From assembly GCA_963693085.1 (NCBI GenBank), contig OY856409.1, positions 302,653,058 to 302,717,057 of the forward strand: a DNA stretch of 64,000 nt, given 5' to 3'. The position numbers were made by a program, and so were the translations under genes. The stretch is from Alisma plantago-aquatica (taxonomy: Eukaryota; Streptophyta; Magnoliopsida; Alismatales; Alismataceae). Under the pieces are notes generated by a model. It was not told the origin of the DNA. It saw nothing but the letters and a program-made list of their open reading frames with translations, and searched no databases. Below, piece by piece: positions 61,530-64,000 of this stretch. Each line of letters begins with the position of its first letter. The first letter of the stretch is position 1.

Positions 61530-64000
61530 AGAATATGGTGAGAGTAGTTTTATTCTACTAGGAGGTGGCACGAGGAGGCAAGCACACAAAGATAGAGTGC
61601 CATAGATGGGATCAGAGTATACCATGGTGCCTCAGTTTAACCCAGCAACCATGGACAACCATCGTTTTAGTCCATGTTTGGATAGTTGATGGCCATGGTT
61701 ATGCATATGGCAGATAGAGGCTCGTACCTCAAGCAAGGGCAACTGTCTCTAACGTGGAATGCTAGGGTTCTGGGAAGATGTTTGAGCATCTAAGATGTGT
61801 GGGGGTGATTGAGTACGCTGGGATCCGACATATGTGGAAATGTGGTTGATAGATCTTGAGAAGGCTTTCAAAATCCTCAATATCCTAGATGAGGACAAGG
61901 TGAAACATGTAGTGTATCTACTAAAGGGTAGTGTTGGCCATTAGTGGGCCATTGAGGATGAGAAGAGACATAGAGTAGTCATCAATTGGGAGGAGTTTTG
62001 GTGGGAGTTTTTGAGCTAATACTTCCCGTAAATGTATCTTAACGAGAAGATATTGCAGTTTGAGAAGATCTGTCAGGGATCGATGTTGATCAATGAGTAT
62101 GAGGTGCAGTTCATGGAGCTTTTGAGGTTCTATCCTCACCTGGAAGTAATGGATAAGGAGAGGATCTGGCAGTTTCAGAAGGGTTTCAGCACAAATTTGA
62201 TGATGATAGTGTCTGCCTTGGAGAATAGACTCTACCTTTGTGGAGTCAGTGAGGAGGATCGTATCAAGAAGCATGAAGCCAATGCTAAGAAGAGTCCAGT
62301 TTAGTTCTAGGGGAATCCAACACTAAAAAGTTTCCAGTTCAGTTCCATGGGTAGTCATCTGGTAGCTTTAAGAAACCAAGGTTTTATTCACCTCAGTCAC
62401 AACAACGGTCAACTTTCTTTAAGCATAGGTCAGTGGTGTTGTCTTAGTGGTCCACGAGAAAGGGCAGAGGCTATAGTTTCCCACCATCTAGAGCATGCAG
62501 TGCAATGCCAGTGTCAGTGATAGGGTCATCTAGGGTATGGTATGAGGCTAAGACATGTTAAAAGTGGAAATAGACCGGACATATGAGGTTGTTTTGCCCT
62601 ATGACGAGGAGGTGACATAGCTATCAAGGCAAAGTTAGTGGGGTTCTCAACAATAACATTTCAGTAGTGGTGGTGGCGGAGGACATAGTCAGGCATCATA
62701 GGCAAGATCCTATGGATAAGATAGTAGAGGACATGGACAACAACACATGACAATTCGATTCTATGATATAAGTCAGTTAGAGGGAGTGGTTCATCAACAA
62801 ATCATGATAGGTTTGATGGAGCTTTTTAATTTTGATTTGTTTGCTTCTTCTTTTGTATATGTTTTAGTTGACCCAGTTGTGACACACTATTTTATCACCA
62901 TAGAGGTGATAGATAGTTGTTATCTGCCTGTTGTTAGTAGATATGATATTCTTCAGTTAGAAACCCCTCTTGTTGGTTCTGTAGAGTTGTGGGAGGTGTG
63001 TCCATCTTGTGTTATTTCTTTCTTGGGACACATCATTCAAGTGGATATTATGCCACTTTACATGCACATGTTTGATGTAATCCTTGGGATGGATACCTTG
63101 GAGAAATATTAGGTAGTCTTGGACTGTAGTTTCAAGGTGGAGACGCTCCATGATGGTGATGTTTCGTGGGTCTTCCTAGGAGATAGGATTATTCTTTCAA
63201 CATGCTTTGTGTCAGCTATGATAGTAGAGAGGTTGATGAGGTAGGGTTGTGAGACTTTCTTGGCACACGTTGTGGTACCAAGTAAGGGAATCATAGTATT
63301 CAAGAGGTACATGTGGTTTTAGAGTTTGAGAATGTTTTCCCTAAAGAGTTTCTTGGTGTCCCCCCTCACTGAGAGATAGATTTTGAGATAATATTATTCT
63401 TGGAACGCAACCTATAGGACATTCACCATATAGGACGGCACTAAAAAAGATGCAGGAGTTGAAGAAGCAATTGTAAGAGTTGTTAGAGAAAGGCTTTAGT
63501 AGACTGAGCACCTCCCCTTAGGGTTCTCCCATGTTGCTCATGAATAAGAAGCACGGTTCTATGAGGTTGTGCATAGATTACCAATAGTTGAACAAGGTCA
63601 CCATCAAGAACAAGTACTCGTTACCAAGGATAGATGATATGTTTGATTAGTTGAGAGGTGTTGTAGTGTTTTCGAAGATATATGTGAGATCAGCTTATCA
63701 TCAGTTGAGGATCAAGGTGGATGACATACCCAAGTCATCATTATGGACTAAGTAAGGTCAGTATAAGTTTTTGGTCATGCCATTTTGATTGACAAACACA
63801 CCGACAAACTTTATGGATCTAATGAACCGAGTGTTCAGGCCATACCTTGATCAGTTTGTGGTGGTGTTCATCGAGTACATCATGATATACTTCAGAAACA
63901 GACAACAACATGAGCAGTATCTAGGCCAAGTGTTGACATTGTTGAGATAACACAAGTTGTATGCTAAGTTCAACAAGTGTGAGTTCTATCTGAGGAAGAT
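61530..64000 (+). pseudogene. gag-pol: G2 gag, protease and RT, degenerate and cut by window end
   Basis: Gag pieces are at 61790-61980 ('KAFKILNILDEDKVKHVVYLLK') and in frame 62032-62304 ('YEVQFMELLRFYPHL', 'QFQKGFSTNLMM'). The zinc knuckle near 62555-62596 has lost one cysteine and contains two stops. Protease is in frame 62747-63112, where the active site reads D-P-V-V-T instead of D-x-G-A-T. RT from 63430 onward has 'RLCIDYQ*LNKVTIKNKY' and a catalytic box reading FIEYIMIY at about 63867-63890, so both aspartates are lost. Many stops are present. The element continues beyond the window. Confidence 0.85.

Overview
This window is repeat-dominated nuclear DNA of a flowering plant. The evidence is the combination of plant-type Copia and Gypsy LTR retrotransposons primed by initiator tRNA-Met, a CACTA (En/Spm-like) DNA transposon with CACTACTACAG ends, a multi-exon gene with GT-AG introns, and AT-rich non-coding DNA. 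I found no host gene, rRNA, tRNA or CRISPR array. Every coding region belongs to a mobile element and every one I traced is broken. Species cannot be named from the sequence alone.

The layout is a stack of nested insertions. The outer layer is a degenerate Ty3/Gypsy element, here called G1. Its LTR end, primer site, gag and start of protease are at about 2961-6657. The rest of its protease, RT, RNase H and integrase is at 55430-57846. A second member of the family, G2, follows: LTR about 57847-61398, gag-protease-RT 61530 to the window end. A third LTR remnant opens the window (1-928). G1 was split at its protease active-site motif by a Copia element, copia A (plus strand, 2.1 kb LTRs: 6658-8778, and 21779-23165 joined to 54693-55428). 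The leader of copia A was hit by an opposite-strand Copia, copia B (9836-17969, target duplication TTAAC). The 3' LTR of copia A was hit by a large non-autonomous LTR element, here called LARD-like (3,023-bp LTRs, about 2.4 kb non-coding interior, target duplication AAAGT). The LARD-like element was hit by a 6,392-bp CACTA element (45269-51660, target duplication TGA) exactly at the junction of its polypurine tract and 3' LTR.

Afterwards about 16.67 kb was duplicated in tandem. Unit 1 is 17455-34129 and unit 2 is 34130 to about 50774. The duplicated block runs from inside the copia B LTR, through the copia A body, the LARD-like 5' LTR and interior, and most of the CACTA element. The LARD-like LTR therefore appears three times (23166, 39844, 51665). 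By eye, LTR1 and LTR2 (duplication copies) differ at about 12 positions, while LTR2 and LTR3 (true 5'/3' pair) differ at about 43. The insertion is thus clearly older than the duplication.

The most interesting cargo is a 13-exon gene on the minus strand of the CACTA element. It has a plant-transposon N-terminal region and a C-terminal Ulp1-like cysteine protease domain with a complete His-Asp-Gln-Cys set. My exon chain gives 2,361 nt (786 codons plus stop). The two copies are disabled by different lesions: a stop and a lost splice acceptor in unit 1, and a different lost acceptor and a different stop in unit 2. No DDE transposase is visible in the element. Other unusual structures are two 190-bp perfect-looking hairpins per CACTA element, arrays of GCGTCGGTT/AACCGACGC hairpins at its ends, four tandem stem-loops just behind the LARD primer site, and a GC-rich island inside the LARD LTRs.
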